64,000 nucleotides of DNA from Lysobacter sp. (GCA_011526085.1 WYBC01000035.1:62001-126000), one strand, 5' to 3'. Positions 1-10,497 are shown, numbered from the stretch's first letter. Made by a program: numbers and translations. The notes: generated from the letters alone by a model not told the origin.

Positions 1-795
1 ATTGTCGGCGCTGAAACCGAGCGCGCTCACGACCGTGCCGCTCGCGGTCTCGTCGTTGATCAGTTGCCATTCGGACTTGTCGTCCTTGCGGTAATACAGC
101 ACCGAATCGAAATCGCGGTTCAGACCCTCGGCGAAGCGGACCTGCCCGGCGTGATCGACGAGGAAGCTCGCGCCGCGCGCCGGCGCGCGCGCGACCGGCT
201 TGCGGGTGCCGGTGAACACGTTCATGCGTTCGAGCGAGGTGAACGGGATTTCGCCGGCGGCGAAGGGCGTCACCGCGACCAGCACCTCGTCGTCGTCGTC
301 GATGAGGGTGTCGACCATCTGGATGCTGATGCCCTCGGCCTTGGCGCGTCCGCCCGCGCGCGAGGCCGATGCGCTGGCGCGCGCGCCGGCGATGATGCCC
401 TGCTTGCTGCCGTCGGCATTGGTGCCCCAGATCTCGCCGAAGCTCACCGGTTGTTCCAGGCCACCGGCGCGTTCGCCCACCGTGAACAGCAGGCGGTCGT
501 CGCTGACCCACCAGAAATCCGCGACATGGGTGTTGCGGTTCTTCAGGGTGACGTGGCCGTAGGGCTTGCTCTCGCCCGGCTTGAGGATGACCAGGACGGT
601 CTTGTCGTCGACCGTCAGCGGGACCGTCGCGGCGACATAGGTGCCCTTGGGCGAGAGCCTCACGTCGACGAAGCGGTCGTCGCGGATGTAGTCGCCGAGG
701 TCGTAGGGTTGCACCGCGGTCGGTGCGGGCGATTGGGCGATGGCGCCGGCCGAGACCGACAGCAGCGCGGCGAGCAGCAAAAACGTCTTTTTCAT
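1..795 (-). CDS. S9 family prolyl oligopeptidase-like peptidase, N-terminal part
   Basis: The gene starts at 795 and runs off the left edge, so only about 265 N-terminal residues are visible. It begins with a clear signal peptide (MKKTFLLLAALLSVSAGAIA, likely cut before QSPAPT), so the protein is exported. The mature start (YDLGDYIRDDRFVDVRLSPK) and the following stretch resemble the beta-propeller half of exported S9 peptidases common in xanthomonads. The catalytic alpha/beta-hydrolase domain would lie outside the window. The start codon follows a GGGGA ribosome site. Just upstream lies a decayed fragment of what looks like a second S9 peptidase. The family call is recall-based; the exact substrate is unknown. 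Confidence 0.75.
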   Translation of the reverse strand, partial: MKKTFLLLAALLSVSAGAIAQSPAPTAVQPYDLGDYIRDDRFVDVRLSPKGTYVAATVPLTVDDKTVLVILKPGESKPYGHVTLKNRNTHVADFWWVSDDRLLFTVGERAGGLEQPVSFGEIWGTNADGSKQGIIAGARASASASRAGGRAKAEGISIQMVDTLIDDDDEVLVAVTPFAAGEIPFTSLERMNVFTGTRKPVARAPARGASFLVDHAGQVRFAEGLNRDFDSVLYYRKDDKSEWQLINDETASGTVVSALGFSADN

Positions 796-898
796 GGATT
801 CCCCGGGATGAATCGAGCGGGCACAGTGTATCGGCAGCACGGCAGCGGCGCATGGGCCGGAAGGAGCGTGCCGCCCCCGGGACCGGCACGCCGGGCGG

Positions 899-1097
899 TC
901 ATTCCTTCGCCGGTACCGCCGCCACGGCCGGGGCCGGTCGCCAATGTGCTTCTGCAGGAAGGTCGGCAGCCTGCCCCAGAAATCGCGCTCGTTCTCGATC
1001 TTGCAGAACCCGTAGCCCTCGGCCGGGTAATAGTGCGCCTGGACCGCAACATCGGCGTTGCCAAGCACTTTTCCATCAGCTCGGCGATGGATCTCGC
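899..1097 (-). pseudogene. Remnant of S9 peptidase C terminus, frameshifted
   Basis: Minus-strand reading between rfbD and the intact S9 peptidase gives the phrase AHYYPAEGYGFCKIENERDF followed by a WGRLPTFLQKHIG-like end. This is how S9 prolyl oligopeptidases finish, around the catalytic histidine and the last helix. The frame is broken at least twice. The ELMEK helix before it lies in another frame, and the natural-looking ending (PAPAVAAVPAKE then TGA at 899-901) needs a one-base shift after the HIG residues. No start codon or upstream domain is present. I infer the 3' stub of a lost tandem S9 gene, cut off by the rfbD side. Confidence 0.6.
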
Positions 1098-1131
1098 GTG
1101 ATGTTCCTCATGAAGGTGCGAAGCGGAATGG

Positions 1132-2040
1132 TCAACGGGTCGCGATGGATCGCAGACTGTCGAGCATGCCGTCCAGCCCCTTGCGCCACGTCGGCGGATC
1201 GATATCGAAGTCCGAGCGCAGCCGGGTGGTATCGAGTACCGAATACGCCGGCCGCTTCGCCGGAGTCGGATAGTCGGCGGTCGCGATCGGCACGATCCGC
1301 GGCACGCGCGACAGCAGGCCGCGGGCATGCGCATCGGCGATGATGGCTTCGGCGAAGCCGTGCCACGAAGTCTCGCCGGCGGCGGTGAGATGCCACAGCC
1401 CCGACGGAACCGACGGCTGCGCGAGCGCGGCGGCGGTGATGTCCGCGATCAGTGCGGCAGGCGTGGGCGTGCCGCGCTGGTCGGCGACCACACGCAGTTC
1501 GTCGCGCTCGGCGGCGAGCCGCAGCATGGTGCGCATGAAATTCCTGCCATGCGCGGCGTAGACCCAAGCGGTGCGGAAGATCCGATGCGGCGCACCGCTG
1601 GCGCGGATCGCGTCCTCGCCGGCGAGCTTGCTGGCGCCGTAGACGCCGAGCGGCGCGGTGGCGTCGTCTTCGCGGTACGGGCGCGCCCCGTTGCCGTCGA
1701 AGACGTAGTCAGTGGAGTAATGCACCATCAGCGTGCCGCGTGCGGCGCAGGCCTCGGCGATGCGCGCGGGCGCCTCGGCATTGGCGCGGAACGCCGCATC
1801 GCGGTCGGATTCCGCCTTGTCGACGGCGGTGTAGGCGGCGGCATTGACGACGATGTCGGGCGCGATGCGTTCGATCAGCGCAGGCAGCGCGGCCGGCACA
1901 TCGAAATCGGCGCGCTCGCAGACCGTGCCGTCCTCGAACGCACCGCTGCGCGTGGTCGCGACCACTTCGCCGAGCGGTGCGAGACTGCGGCGCAGTTCGT
2001 GGCCCACCTGGCCGTTGGCGCCGAAGAGCAGGATCCTCAC
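1132..2040 (-). CDS. rfbD: dTDP-4-dehydrorhamnose reductase
   Basis: This cytoplasmic NAD(P)H-dependent enzyme does the last step of dTDP-L-rhamnose synthesis, reducing dTDP-4-keto-L-rhamnose. At 302 residues it has the usual family length. It opens with the Rossmann nucleotide motif GANGQVGHEL and contains the short-chain dehydrogenase YGASKLAGE catalytic Tyr/Lys pair and the STDYVFDG motif. It is the last gene of rfbB-rfbA-rfbC-rfbD, 10 bases after rfbC. Rhamnose made here normally feeds LPS O-antigen or other surface glycans. The xanAB genes that often sit next to this operon in Xanthomonas are not seen on this side. Confidence 0.95.
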   Translation of the reverse strand: MRILLFGANGQVGHELRRSLAPLGEVVATTRSGAFEDGTVCERADFDVPAALPALIERIAPDIVVNAAAYTAVDKAESDRDAAFRANAEAPARIAEACAARGTLMVHYSTDYVFDGNGARPYREDDATAPLGVYGASKLAGEDAIRASGAPHRIFRTAWVYAAHGRNFMRTMLRLAAERDELRVVADQRGTPTPAALIADITAAALAQPSVPSGLWHLTAAGETSWHGFAEAIIADAHARGLLSRVPRIVPIATADYPTPAKRPAYSVLDTTRLRSDFDIDPPTWRKGLDGMLDSLRSIATR

Positions 2041-2050
2041 CCTATGCGCC

Positions 2051-2611
2051 TCAGTCCGCGAAGACCGGCAGGCGGTCCGGCGCGATCCCGGCCAGGAACG
2101 GCGCCTTCGCGTCCTTCTCCGACAACACCGGATCCGACACCGGCCAGTCGACCGCCAGTTCGCCGTCGTTCCAGCGGATGCCGGCGTCGGCCGCGCGGTC
2201 GTAGGTTTCGGTGCACAGATACGTGAACACCGCGCGTTCGCTCAAGGTGACGAAGCCGTGCGCGAAACCCGCGGGAATCCAGAAATGCCGACGGTTTTCG
2301 GCGTTGAGCACCACCGCGGTCCAGCGGCCGAAGGTCGGCGAGCCGCGGCGGATATCGACAGCCACGTCCCAGACTTCGCCTTCGATGACCGACACGTACT
2401 TGCCCTGCGGCTTCGGCCACTGGTAGTGCAGGCCGCGCAGCACGCCGCGCGCGGACGACGACACGTTGCCCTGCACGAACTGCGGCACCGCCAGTCCGTG
2501 CTCGGCGAAGCGGTCGCGGTTGAACGACTCGAAGAAGAAGCCGCGACTGTCGCCGAACACCTGCGGTTCGACGACGACACACCCGGGCAGATCGGTTTCG
2601 ATGATCTTCAT
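2051..2611 (-). CDS. rfbC: dTDP-4-dehydrorhamnose 3,5-epimerase
   Basis: RfbC converts dTDP-4-keto-6-deoxyglucose to dTDP-4-keto-L-rhamnose by double epimerisation. The 186-residue product begins MKIIETDLPG and carries the cupin-fold signature SRGFFFESFN, the catalytic histidine in GVLRGLHYQ (about His62), and the substrate-binding FWIPAGFAHGF segment. An in-frame extension upstream exists, but the ATG at 2611 gives the standard N terminus and lies 13 bases after rfbA, so I take that one. Operon position between rfbA and rfbD matches the pathway. Confidence 0.95.
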   Translation of the reverse strand: MKIIETDLPGCVVVEPQVFGDSRGFFFESFNRDRFAEHGLAVPQFVQGNVSSSARGVLRGLHYQWPKPQGKYVSVIEGEVWDVAVDIRRGSPTFGRWTAVVLNAENRRHFWIPAGFAHGFVTLSERAVFTYLCTETYDRAADAGIRWNDGELAVDWPVSDPVLSEKDAKAPFLAGIAPDRLPVFAD

Positions 2612-2624
2612 GTCTTGCCCGCGC

Positions 2625-3512
2625 TCAGGGAACGAAGCCGCGCTCGGCGAGACCGAGCAGGTACTGGCCGTAGCCGTTCTTCGCGAGCGGCTTCGCCAGC
2701 GCCTCCAGCTGCGCGGCATCGATCCAGCCGTTGCTCCAGGCGATCTCCTCCGGACAGCAGACGCGCAGGCCCTGCCGCGCTTCGATGGTCTCGATGTAGT
2801 TCGACGCTTCGAGCAGCGATTGATGGGTGCCGGTATCCAGCCAGGCGTAGCCGCGGCCGAGTCGCTGCAGATGCAGTGCGTCCTCTTCGAGATAGCGCCG
2901 GTTGAGGTCGGTGATCTCCAGCTCGCCGCGCGCCGAGGGCTTCAGCTGCGCGGCGAAATCGCTGGCGCGGCCGTCGTAGAAATACAGGCCGGTGACGGCG
3001 TAATTGGATTTGGGCTTCGACGGTTTCTCTTCGAGCCCGATCACCTTGCCGCCGGCATCGAATTCGGCGACGCCGTAGCGTTCCGGATCGCTGACCCAGT
3101 AACCGAAGACGGTCGCGCCCTGCTGCAGCGCATCGGCTTCGCGCAGCATCGCGGTCAGTCCGGGGCCGTGGAAGATGTTGTCGCCGAGCACCAGACAGCT
3201 CGGCCCGCCGTTCACGAATTCGCGGCCGATCAGGTAGGCCTGCGCGAGGCCGTCAGGACTGGGCTGCACCGCGTATTCGATGCGCATGCCCCACTGCGAG
3301 CCGTCGCCGAGCAACGCCTGGAACAGCGCCTGCTCGTGCGGGGTATTGATGACCAGCACTTCGCGGATCCCCGCGAGCATCAGCACGCTCAGCGGGTAAT
3401 AGATCATCGGCTTGTCGTAGACCGGCAGCAGTTGTTTGCTGACCGCCTGGGTGATCGGATACAGCCGGGTGCCCGATCCGCCGGCGAGGATGATGCCCTT
3501 GCGCGCGGTCAT
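2625..3512 (-). CDS. rfbA: Glucose-1-phosphate thymidylyltransferase
   Basis: RfbA makes dTDP-glucose from glucose-1-phosphate and dTTP, the entry step of the rhamnose pathway. The 295-residue protein starts [19 protein letters not shown], the nucleotidyltransferase signature, followed by the [18 protein letters not shown] segment and [10 protein letters not shown], typical of RmlA. Its length is normal. Its ATG overlaps the rfbB stop by four bases (ATGA), so the two genes are probably translationally coupled. RmlA is usually feedback-inhibited by dTDP-rhamnose; no separate regulatory site is visible here. Confidence 0.96.
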   Translation of the reverse strand: MTARKGIILAGGSGTRLYPITQAVSKQLLPVYDKPMIYYPLSVLMLAGIREVLVINTPHEQALFQALLGDGSQWGMRIEYAVQPSPDGLAQAYLIGREFVNGGPSCLVLGDNIFHGPGLTAMLREADALQQGATVFGYWVSDPERYGVAEFDAGGKVIGLEEKPSKPKSNYAVTGLYFYDGRASDFAAQLKPSARGELEITDLNRRYLEEDALHLQRLGRGYAWLDTGTHQSLLEASNYIETIEARQGLRVCCPEEIAWSNGWIDAAQLEALAKPLAKNGYGQYLLGLAERGFVP

Positions 3513-4564
3513 GCCGCGCCTCCGATGCGTTCGAGACGATAGCTGCCGTCGAGCACGCGCTTCACCCATGTCTGATGATCGAGATACCAGTCGACGGTGC
3601 GCGCGATGCCTGCCTCGAACGTCATCGAAGGCGACCACCCGAGTTCGGACTTGAGCTTGGAGGCGTCGATCGCGTAGCGGCGGTCGTGGCCAGGACGGTC
3701 CTTGACGAACGCGATCAGCGACTCGCGCGCGCGGCCGTCGGCCAGTGGGCGACGCGCGTCTAGCAGCGCGCAGATCGTTTTCACCACCGCGATGTTCTCG
3801 CGCTCGGCGTCGCCGCCGACGTTGTAGACCTCGCCCACCCGGCCGCGTTCGAGCACCGCGCGGATCGCACCGCAGTGATCGCCGACATACAGCCAGTCGC
3901 GCACGTTGCGGCCATCGCCGTAGACCGGCAACGGTTCGCCGGCCAGCGCCTTGGCGATGATCAGCGGGATGAGTTTCTCGGGGAACTGGTACGGCCCGTA
4001 GTTGTTCGAGCAGTTGGTGGTGAGCGTCGGCAGGCCGTAGGTGTGATGGAAGGCGCGGACCAGATGGTCGGATGCGGCCTTCGATGCGGAATACGGCGAG
4101 TTCGGCGCATACGGCGTGGTTTCGGTGAACTTGCCGGTGTCGCCCAGCGAGCCGTAGACCTCGTCGGTGGAGACGTGCAGGAAACGGAAGCCGTCGCGGG
4201 CGTCGCCGTCCAGCGATTTCCAGTGGTCGCGCGCGCATTCGAGCAGCGCGAGGGTGCCGGCGACATTGGTCTGCACGAAGGCCGCGGGGCCGTCGATCGA
4301 ACGGTCGACGTGGCTCTCGGCGGCGAAGTTGACGACCGCATCGGGCCGGTACTCGGCGAACAGCGCGGCGACGCGCGCGCGGTCGCCGATGTCGCCCTGC
4401 ACGAAGACGTGGCCGGGATGGCCGTCGAGGGCGGCCAGCGTGTCGAGATTGCCGGCGTAGGTCAGTGCATCGAGATTGATGATCCGGATGCCGTCGGCGA
4501 CGGCGTCCAGTACGAAGTTCCCCCCGATGAAACCGGCTCCGCCGGTCACAAGCCATGTCGGCAC
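3509..4564 (-). CDS. rfbB: dTDP-glucose 4,6-dehydratase
   Basis: RfbB is an NAD-dependent extended short-chain dehydrogenase that dehydrates dTDP-glucose to the 4-keto-6-deoxy sugar. The 351-residue sequence has the N-terminal [10 protein letters not shown] dinucleotide motif (residues 8-17), the VSTDEVYG catalytic Thr-Asp-Glu triad near 131-138, and Tyr158-xxx-Lys162 in YSASK. It is the first gene of the minus-strand rfbBACD operon. The 119-base gap before dnaQ must hold the operon promoter; a TACAAT hexamer is present there but I see no good -35 partner. Confidence 0.96.
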   Translation of the reverse strand: MPTWLVTGGAGFIGGNFVLDAVADGIRIINLDALTYAGNLDTLAALDGHPGHVFVQGDIGDRARVAALFAEYRPDAVVNFAAESHVDRSIDGPAAFVQTNVAGTLALLECARDHWKSLDGDARDGFRFLHVSTDEVYGSLGDTGKFTETTPYAPNSPYSASKAASDHLVRAFHHTYGLPTLTTNCSNNYGPYQFPEKLIPLIIAKALAGEPLPVYGDGRNVRDWLYVGDHCGAIRAVLERGRVGEVYNVGGDAERENIAVVKTICALLDARRPLADGRARESLIAFVKDRPGHDRRYAIDASKLKSELGWSPSMTFEAGIARTVDWYLDHQTWVKRVLDGSYRLERIGGAA

Positions 4565-4683
4565 GCGAACGCTCCTGCTCTGGAAAAAACGACAGCGGAT
4601 TGTACAGTCAGGCCCTTGCCGCTTCGGTGCGGGACGACGAACCTGAACGGAGGCCCCGCCGGCACCGGTTCAGGATCGCGCCC

Positions 4684-5403
4684 TCAGCCCGCTTCCCAGA
4701 TGCAGCGTCCCGCCTTCTTCCGCAGCGTCTCCAGGCGCGCCGCATGCGCCGTCAGTTCGTCTTCCGTGGCGCGCACGCGCGGGCGCGCGGCGATGTCCGC
4801 GGGCAGCGCGGCGAACGCGGAGGTCGCAGCGGCCCGCGCGTTCTCGTCGGCCGTGCCGGCGCCGCCAAAACCGATCTCGCCCTGCCCCGAGGTCAGCGCG
4901 AGATAGACCTCGGCCAGCAACTGGGCGTCGAGCAGCGCGCCGTGCAGCTGGCGATGGGCGTTGTCCACGCCCAGCCGCTTGCACAGGGCGTCCAGCGAAT
5001 TGCGCTGGCCGGGATAGCGCTTGCGCGCCATGTCGAGCGAATCCTCGATCCCGGCGACCCGTTCGTGCAGGCGGCCGTACTGCGGACCGAGCAGCGACAG
5101 TTCGTAATCGAGGAAACCGACGTCGAAGGCGGCGTTGTGGATGATCAGTTCGGCGCCATCGACGAAATCGAGGAACGCGTCGGCGATCTCGACGAACCGC
5201 GGTTTGTCGGCGAGGAATTCCAGGGTCAGGCCGGTGACTTCCTGCGCGCCGGGTTCGAACTCGCGATCCGGATGGATGTACTGCTGCCAGGTGCGCCCGG
5301 TGGGCCGACGTTCGATCAGCTCGACGCAGCCGATTTCGACCACGCGATTGCCCTTCTTCCACTCCAGGCCGGTGGTTTCGGTATCGAGGACGATCTGTCT
5401 CAT
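4684..5403 (-). CDS. dnaQ: DNA polymerase III epsilon subunit (3'-5' proofreading exonuclease)
   Basis: This is the proofreading subunit of the replicative polymerase. All three DEDDh exonuclease motifs are visible in the 239-residue product: Exo[11 protein letters not shown] near the N terminus, Exo[15 protein letters not shown], and Exo[17 protein letters not shown] with the catalytic histidine. The C-terminal tail ([18 protein letters not shown]) would bind the alpha subunit. The ATG at 5403 overlaps the rnhA stop (ATGA), so rnhA and dnaQ are coupled. The same neighbours (gloB, a methyltransferase, rnhA, dnaQ) occur in E. coli, though there rnhA and dnaQ are divergent. Confidence 0.95.
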   Translation of the reverse strand: MRQIVLDTETTGLEWKKGNRVVEIGCVELIERRPTGRTWQQYIHPDREFEPGAQEVTGLTLEFLADKPRFVEIADAFLDFVDGAELIIHNAAFDVGFLDYELSLLGPQYGRLHERVAGIEDSLDMARKRYPGQRNSLDALCKRLGVDNAHRQLHGALLDAQLLAEVYLALTSGQGEIGFGGAGTADENARAAATSAFAALPADIAARPRVRATEDELTAHAARLETLRKKAGRCIWEAG

Positions 5404-5861
5404 GCGCCGACCGCCTGCTTGTAGACGGTCGCCTGATCGCGGGCGAGCGTGTCGACGCGTTCGTTGTCGGGATCCCCGGAATGGCCCTTCACCCAGCGCC
5501 AGTCGATGCGGTGGCGCTGGGTCGCGGCATGCAGGCGCTCCCATAGATCGCGGTTCTTCACCGGATCGCCGCCCGCGGTCTTCCACTGGCGGCGCACCCA
5601 GTTCGGCATCCATTCGGTGATGCCCTGGCGCACGTACTGCGAGTCGGTGAAGAGGGTGACCTCGCAGGGCTCGCTCAGCGTCTCCAGACCGACGATGGCC
5701 GCCATCAGCTCCATGCGGTTGTTGGTGGTGAGCGCTTCGCCGCCGGCGAGTTCGCGCTCGCGCTGCTGATAGCGCAACAGCGCGGCCCAGCCGCCCGGGC
5801 CGGGATTGCCGAGGCAGGCGCCATCGGTGTGGATCTGGACATGCTTCATCGACGCGGACAT
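5400..5861 (-). CDS. rnhA: Ribonuclease HI
   Basis: RNase HI cuts the RNA strand of RNA-DNA hybrids. The 153-residue protein holds the four metal-binding acidic residues in their usual settings: the Asp of [16 protein letters not shown], the Glu of NNRMELMAA, the Asp of LFTDSQYV, and the Asp in [10 protein letters not shown] chose the ATG at 5861, which shares one base with the upstream methyltransferase stop (TGATG). A second ATG at 5849 (MKHVQIHT) is also possible. The gene is coupled to both neighbours by overlaps. Confidence 0.95.
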   Translation of the reverse strand: MSASMKHVQIHTDGACLGNPGPGGWAALLRYQQRERELAGGEALTTNNRMELMAAIVGLETLSEPCEVTLFTDSQYVRQGITEWMPNWVRRQWKTAGGDPVKNRDLWERLHAATQRHRIDWRWVKGHSGDPDNERVDTLARDQATVYKQAVGA

Positions 5862-6523
5862 CAGACAGCGGGTACTCCGTCGGCGAGCGCCAGCGGCGGC
5901 CGCTGGCGGATCGGGGTGATGGGCAGCGCGCGTTTCTCGGCGCGCTGGAGATAAGCCGCGCGCAGGCCGGGACCGGACTGCAGGCTCGGCGAAGCGGTCG
6001 GCGTCCATTGCGGGCCGACCCCGCGAGCGGCGGGTTCGGGCGTCAGTCCCGCATCGGTCAGCAGCCGTCGCCAGTGCCCGGGATCGCGCGCCGAGAGTCC
6101 CTGACGGCGCCAGCGGAACCGATAGGGCGACAGCGGATTGAGCGCGAGCAGCGCCAGACGTCCCCCCGGTACCAGCACCCGCGCGCATTCCTCGATCAGC
6201 GCCACCGGGTCGGCCCCGTCGGCGCCCAGCACGTGCTGCAACACCACCGCGCCGAGGGATTCGCTGGCCAGCGGCAGCGGCAGACGGCACACCACCGCCC
6301 CGCGCCATCCGCCATGGTCGGGACTCAGATGGAGCCCGCGGCCTTCGGGCACCTGCGCGGACCGCGCGGGCGCGCACCACAGCCACGGCAGCCCCACCAC
6401 CGGATGCGCCGCGAGGGCGTCGGCGACGACGGTCTGCTCGCTGTCGAGCACCGCCAGTCCCGCCGGCTGCAGGAACCACTGCATCGCGGCATCGGACGAG
6501 GGTTGGTGGGACAATGCAGGCAT
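5861..6523 (-). CDS. Class I SAM-dependent methyltransferase-like protein (YafS-like)
   Basis: The 220-residue protein has the methyltransferase-type [20 protein letters not shown] strand-helix and the [19 protein letters not shown] region that resembles the catalytic-side motif of class I enzymes. The N-terminal glycine loop is poorly conserved, so activity is not certain. It sits between gloB (divergent, 63 bases apart) and rnhA (TGATG overlap), where E. coli has yafS. Substrate is unknown. The name is by position and weak motif resemblance. Confidence 0.75.
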   Translation of the reverse strand: MPALSHQPSSDAAMQWFLQPAGLAVLDSEQTVVADALAAHPVVGLPWLWCAPARSAQVPEGRGLHLSPDHGGWRGAVVCRLPLPLASESLGAVVLQHVLGADGADPVALIEECARVLVPGGRLALLALNPLSPYRFRWRRQGLSARDPGHWRRLLTDAGLTPEPAARGVGPQWTPTASPSLQSGPGLRAAYLQRAEKRALPITPIRQRPPLALADGVPAV

Positions 6524-6586
6524 CGCGGCATTGTAAGCCGCCGCACCAGCCGAACACCCGCCCACCTCCGGACTCGCCACGCCCGC

Positions 6587-7363
6587 ATGCGCCTGCTGCC
6601 CCTGCCCGCCTTCGATGACAACTACCTGTGGATGCTGGCCGGCGACGACGGCATCGCCGTCGTGGTCGATCCCGGCGATGCGGGTCCGATCCTGGCCGCC
6701 GCGGCGGACGGGCTGCGGCCGGTGGCGGTACTGGTCACGCATCACCACGGCGACCACATCGGCGGCCTCGCCGCGCTGCGCGAGCGCTGGCCCGACCTGT
6801 CCATTCACGCGCCGCACGATCCGCGAATCGCGCCGGTCACCCATCGCGTCGGCGAAGGCGATGCGGTCGAGATCGGTCCCTGGCGTTTCGATGTCCTCGA
6901 AGTGCCGGGCCACACCCGCAGCCACATCGCCTTCCACGGCCCGGAGATCGGCGAGGGCCTGCTGTTCTGCGGCGACACCTTGTTCAGTCTCGGCTGCGGG
7001 CGCCTGTTCGAAGGCAGTGCCGCGCAGATGCAGGCCTCGCTCGACCGTCTCGCTGCACTGCCCGATGCCACCCGGGTCTGCTGCGCGCACGAATACACCG
7101 CCGGCAACGCGGCGTTCGCCCTGGCCGTCGACCCGGGCAATGCCGCACTGGTGGCCCGTGCCGACACCGTCCGCGCGCTCCGTGCCGCAGGCATGCCCAC
7201 GCTGCCGTCGACCATCGCCGGGGAACGCGCGACCAATCCCTTCCTGCGCTGCGACTCGGCGGCGATCCGGGATGCCATCGCCGCCAGGCTGGGCCGCGCA
7301 CCGGAGGACCGCATCGAAACCTTCGCCGAGCTGAGGCGCTGGAAGGACGGCTTCCGCGCCTGA
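6587..7363 (+). CDS. gloB: Hydroxyacylglutathione hydrolase (glyoxalase II)
   Basis: Glyoxalase II hydrolyses S-lactoylglutathione to D-lactate and glutathione, completing methylglyoxal detoxification. The 258-residue metallo-beta-lactamase-fold protein shows the metal motif [10 protein letters not shown], the second ligand site VPGHTRSH, the [15 protein letters not shown] segment with a metal-bridging Asp, and [10 protein letters not shown]. The C terminus (NPFLRCDS and ELRRWKDGF) is the substrate-binding helical domain of true GloB enzymes. Start at [13 protein letters not shown] is standard. Confidence 0.95.
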   Translation: MRLLPLPAFDDNYLWMLAGDDGIAVVVDPGDAGPILAAAADGLRPVAVLVTHHHGDHIGGLAALRERWPDLSIHAPHDPRIAPVTHRVGEGDAVEIGPWRFDVLEVPGHTRSHIAFHGPEIGEGLLFCGDTLFSLGCGRLFEGSAAQMQASLDRLAALPDATRVCCAHEYTAGNAAFALAVDPGNAALVARADTVRALRAAGMPTLPSTIAGERATNPFLRCDSAAIRDAIAARLGRAPEDRIETFAELRRWKDGFRA

Positions 7364-7453
7364 GCGTCTGCGGCCGCGCTCCGTTCCATACGGCAGCCCA
7401 TGGTCGGTCGTGCGTGGCACACTAATCGCTCCCTGAGGAACGACGAGAACACC

Positions 7454-8239
7454 ATGGGTTTTCTGCAAGGCAAACGCGCGCTCATCACCGGCATCGCCAG
7501 CGAACGCTCCATCGCCACCGGCATCGCCGAAGCCATGCATCGCGAAGGCGCGGAACTGGCGTTCACCTACCAGAACGACAAACTCAAGACGCGCGTCGAA
7601 AGCGCCGCCGCAGAATACGGTTCGAACATCGTGCTGCCACTGGACGTGTCCGACGATGCCCAGATCGCCGCCTGTTTCGACGCGCTCGGCAAGCACTGGG
7701 ACGGCTTCGACATCCTGATCCACGCCATCGCCTTCGCGCCGCGCGAAGCGATCGCAGGCCAGTACCTCGACGGGCTCACCCGCGAGAACTTCGCGATCGC
7801 CCACGACATCTCGTCCTACTCGCTGGCGGCCATGGCCAAGGCCGCACGTCCGTTCATGTCGGGCCGCAAGGGTTCGATCCTCACCCTCACCTATCTCGGC
7901 GCGGAACGCGCGCTCGTCGGCTACAACGTGATGGGCGTGGCCAAGGCCAGCCTCGAAGCGAACGTGCGCTATCTGGCCTACAACCTCGGCCCGGAAGGCA
8001 TCCGCGTGAACGCGATCTCCGCCGGCCCGATCAAGACGCTCGCCGCCGCCGGCATCGCCGGGTTCCGCAAGATCCTCGGCCATGTCGAGCAGAACGCGCC
8101 GCTGCGCCGCACCGTCACCATCGAAGACGTCGGCAACGTCGCCGCCTTCCTGAGCTCCGATCTGGCCGCGGGCGTGACCGGCGAAATCACCTATGTCGAC
8201 GCCGGCTACAACATCCTGGGCATGACCGGAATCGAGTGA
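7454..8239 (+). CDS. fabI: Enoyl-[acyl-carrier-protein] reductase (NADH)
   Basis: FabI performs the last reduction of the fatty-acid elongation cycle. The 261-residue product starts [20 protein letters not shown] and has the FabI catalytic Tyr-x6-Lys in [18 protein letters not shown], plus [16 protein letters not shown]. The residue matching E. coli Gly93, a triclosan-contact site, is alanine here (HAIAFAP). Other natural FabI proteins, such as that of S. aureus, also have alanine, so this alone does not predict resistance. The gene ends before a strong bidirectional terminator shared with ppiD. Confidence 0.96.
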   Translation: MGFLQGKRALITGIASERSIATGIAEAMHREGAELAFTYQNDKLKTRVESAAAEYGSNIVLPLDVSDDAQIAACFDALGKHWDGFDILIHAIAFAPREAIAGQYLDGLTRENFAIAHDISSYSLAAMAKAARPFMSGRKGSILTLTYLGAERALVGYNVMGVAKASLEANVRYLAYNLGPEGIRVNAISAGPIKTLAAAGIAGFRKILGHVEQNAPLRRTVTIEDVGNVAAFLSSDLAAGVTGEITYVDAGYNILGMTGIE

Positions 8240-8264
8240 GCGCCGAGGCACATCGGGACGCATG

Positions 8265-8291
8265 AAAAAGCCCGGCGATGCCGGGCTTTTT
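8265..8291. terminator. Bidirectional intrinsic terminator between fabI and ppiD
   Basis: A GC-rich hairpin with stem AAGCCCGGC / GCCGGGCTT around a GAT-type loop is flanked by A5 on the left and T5 on the right. It therefore works on both strands, ending fabI (plus) and ppiD (minus). Confidence 0.85.
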
Positions 8292-8311
8292 CGTTGCGTG
8301 CGCAGCGCGGA

Positions 8312-10288
8312 TCAGAGCCGGTCTTCGGCCACCGACACCTTCATGCGCTTGCGCTGGGACTTGCCGAGCGACAGCACGTCCTGCTCGCCGATGCTCGGCG
8401 CCAGCTGGCGCAGGAACCCGGCGCGGATGTCCGGCGTGATCTCGTTGTCGTCGCCCTGCGCGACCTTGGTCACCTCGAACAGCACGATCTGGCCGTTGGC
8501 GGTCGCAGTTTTGCCCGGAGAAACCTTGCCCGCGGCGGGCGCCGGCACTTCGAAATAGGCGCGGACCGCCTGCGCGTCCGGCACCGGCGCGGTGCGGGTC
8601 ACGCCCGGAACGTTCGCGAGAACCCATTTCTTTTCGGTCGCGATCGTCGCCAGCGATTCGCCTTTCTTCAGTCGTGCCAGCACCGCATCCGCCTCGGCCT
8701 CGGCCGCCTTGCGCGCGCGATCCGCGCGGATCGCGGCGACGACCTGGGCGCCGACCTTGTCCAGCGGCTGGACGCGCTCGGGCGTGTGCTCGATCACGCG
8801 GATCACCACGCTGTGGTTCGGCGCGATCTCGATCAGATCGCTGGCCATCCGGCTCTCCTTCAGATCGTCGGAGAAAGCGGCGCGCTGCACCGCCTGGTTG
8901 GCGGCGATCCCCGTGCCCTGCCCGCGAGCGAACGGACCGAGCTTCTGCACGGTCAGCTTGGACGCGCGTGCGGCCGGACCCAGCGAGCTGGGGCTCTTCA
9001 ACACATCGTCGACCAGCTTGCCGGAGAGATCGCTGTAGGCGCGCTCGCGATCGGCTTCCGCGACCAGGCGCTCCAATTCGGGACGCGCCTGCTCGAACGG
9101 CATTTCGCGGCCGGCCTTCAGTTCGCGAACCTGGATCAGGTGCCAGCCGAAATCGGTCTTGACCGGACCGGAGATCTGCCCGACCGCGGTCGCGAACACC
9201 GCGTCCTCGAACGGCTTGACCATCTGCCCGTTCTTCGCGATCCAGCCCAGATCGCCGCCGGCATCCTTCGACGAGTCGTCCGAGTACTGGCGCGCCAACG
9301 CGGCGAAATCAGCGCCGGCCTTCGCCTGTTTGAGCAGATCCTGGGCCTTCGCTTCGGCGGCCTTCTGCGCGGCGGCATCGGCGGCGGCATCGACCCGGAC
9401 GAGGATGTGCGACGTCAGGCGCTGTTCCGGCTCGACGAAACGCGACTTTTCCTGCGCGAAACGATCGCGCAGCGCCGCTTCTTCGACGGGCGCGGCCGCG
9501 ACCATGGCCGACGCATCGACATCGATGTATTCGATCGTGACCATTTCCGGCGCGCGGAAATCCTCGGGGTGCGCCTTGTACCAGCTCGAGATTTCCGCCG
9601 CCGGCACCGGCGTGGTGTCGACAGGCGTGGACGGCAGCATGGCGTAGGAAACGTCGCGCTTCTCGCTCAGCAACGTGATGAGCCGCTGGCCTTCGCCGTT
9701 GGTCACGAACGCCGACTCGCGCAGGCGCGAGGCCAGCAACTGCTGTTTGAGCGATTCGCGGATCTGCTGATCGAATTCGGCCGGCGTCCTCGCCGGCGAC
9801 TGCGACGCCAGCATCAGACGATAGCGTTTCGCATCGAACTTGCCATCGCTCTGGAAATCTGGGATCGACTCGATGGTCTCGCGCACCTGGGCGTCGCCGA
9901 CGACGATGCCTTCGCGCTCGGTGGTCATGCGCAGGACGCGCTCGTCGATCATCGCTTCGAGGATTTCGCGCTTGTTCTCGATCTTCTCGAACGCGCGGGA
10001 GTCGAAATTCTCGCCGGCCGCGGCGCGCTGCTGCTGGCGCGCGCTCTCGAAGCGGGCCCGGAAATCGTCGACGCTGATTTCCTCCTGCTGCCAGAACGCC
10101 TTGCGCACCAGCCACCAGTCGGGGGCGGATGTCCACCAGGTGGGCGGGGCTTCGATCTTGGCCGCGAACGTCTCGGTGCGCTGGAACAGATACTGCTCCA
10201 TGCCGAAGAAGGCGAACGGGATCATCAGCATCCCGAGAATGACGGTGGCGATCCAGCCGGATGATTTTTCGCGAAGGGCCTGCAGCAT
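8312..10288 (-). CDS. ppiD: SurA/PpiD-type periplasmic peptidyl-prolyl isomerase
   Basis: PpiD is an inner-membrane-anchored periplasmic chaperone for proteins leaving the Sec translocon. The 658-residue protein has one N-terminal membrane segment (about residues 12-30, [17 protein letters not shown]), a SurA_N-like chaperone region ([17 protein letters not shown]), and a central parvulin domain recognisable from [18 protein letters not shown] and [12 protein letters not shown] start at [11 protein letters not shown] rather than at the longer upstream reading. In many gammaproteobacteria ppiD follows lon-hupB, as it does here with two tRNAs between. Confidence 0.93.
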   Translation of the reverse strand: MLQALREKSSGWIATVILGMLMIPFAFFGMEQYLFQRTETFAAKIEAPPTWWTSAPDWWLVRKAFWQQEEISVDDFRARFESARQQQRAAAGENFDSRAFEKIENKREILEAMIDERVLRMTTEREGIVVGDAQVRETIESIPDFQSDGKFDAKRYRLMLASQSPARTPAEFDQQIRESLKQQLLASRLRESAFVTNGEGQRLITLLSEKRDVSYAMLPSTPVDTTPVPAAEISSWYKAHPEDFRAPEMVTIEYIDVDASAMVAAAPVEEAALRDRFAQEKSRFVEPEQRLTSHILVRVDAAADAAAQKAAEAKAQDLLKQAKAGADFAALARQYSDDSSKDAGGDLGWIAKNGQMVKPFEDAVFATAVGQISGPVKTDFGWHLIQVRELKAGREMPFEQARPELERLVAEADRERAYSDLSGKLVDDVLKSPSSLGPAARASKLTVQKLGPFARGQGTGIAANQAVQRAAFSDDLKESRMASDLIEIAPNHSVVIRVIEHTPERVQPLDKVGAQVVAAIRADRARKAAEAEADAVLARLKKGESLATIATEKKWVLANVPGVTRTAPVPDAQAVRAYFEVPAPAAGKVSPGKTATANGQIVLFEVTKVAQGDDNEITPDIRAGFLRQLAPSIGEQDVLSLGKSQRKRMKVSVAEDRL

Positions 10289-10421
10289 TGGCGAGCGTTG
10301 CCGGTAGAGGAGCCGCCTAGTGTAGCGGCTGAAGCGCGCCGCGGCATGCCCTCCGGCGGCATGCCCTGCCGCGGAACGAGGGTCGCGCCGGGGATTCGCG
10401 AAGCGCGCCGGCTCGGCTGCG

Positions 10422-10457
10422 GGCACCGGAAACGACGAAGGCACCGTTTCCGGTGCC
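10422..10457 (-). terminator. Hairpin downstream of tRNA-Asp
   Basis: Perfect 13-base inverted repeat (GGCACCGGAAACG at 10422-10434 and its complement at 10445-10457) around a 10-base loop. It lies 3' of the tRNA-Val/tRNA-Asp pair and 134 bases upstream of ppiD. There is no clear T tract, so termination is plausible but not certain. Confidence 0.5.
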
Positions 10458-10497
10458 TTCTGCGCTCCGCCCGTGGGCGGTAGCGGAATTGGAGGGA

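Noticed and set aside
7724-7741. Triclosan-resistance change in FabI (Gly93 to Ala)
   Set aside because: Alanine occurs naturally at this site in sensitive FabI proteins, so no resistance claim is supported.
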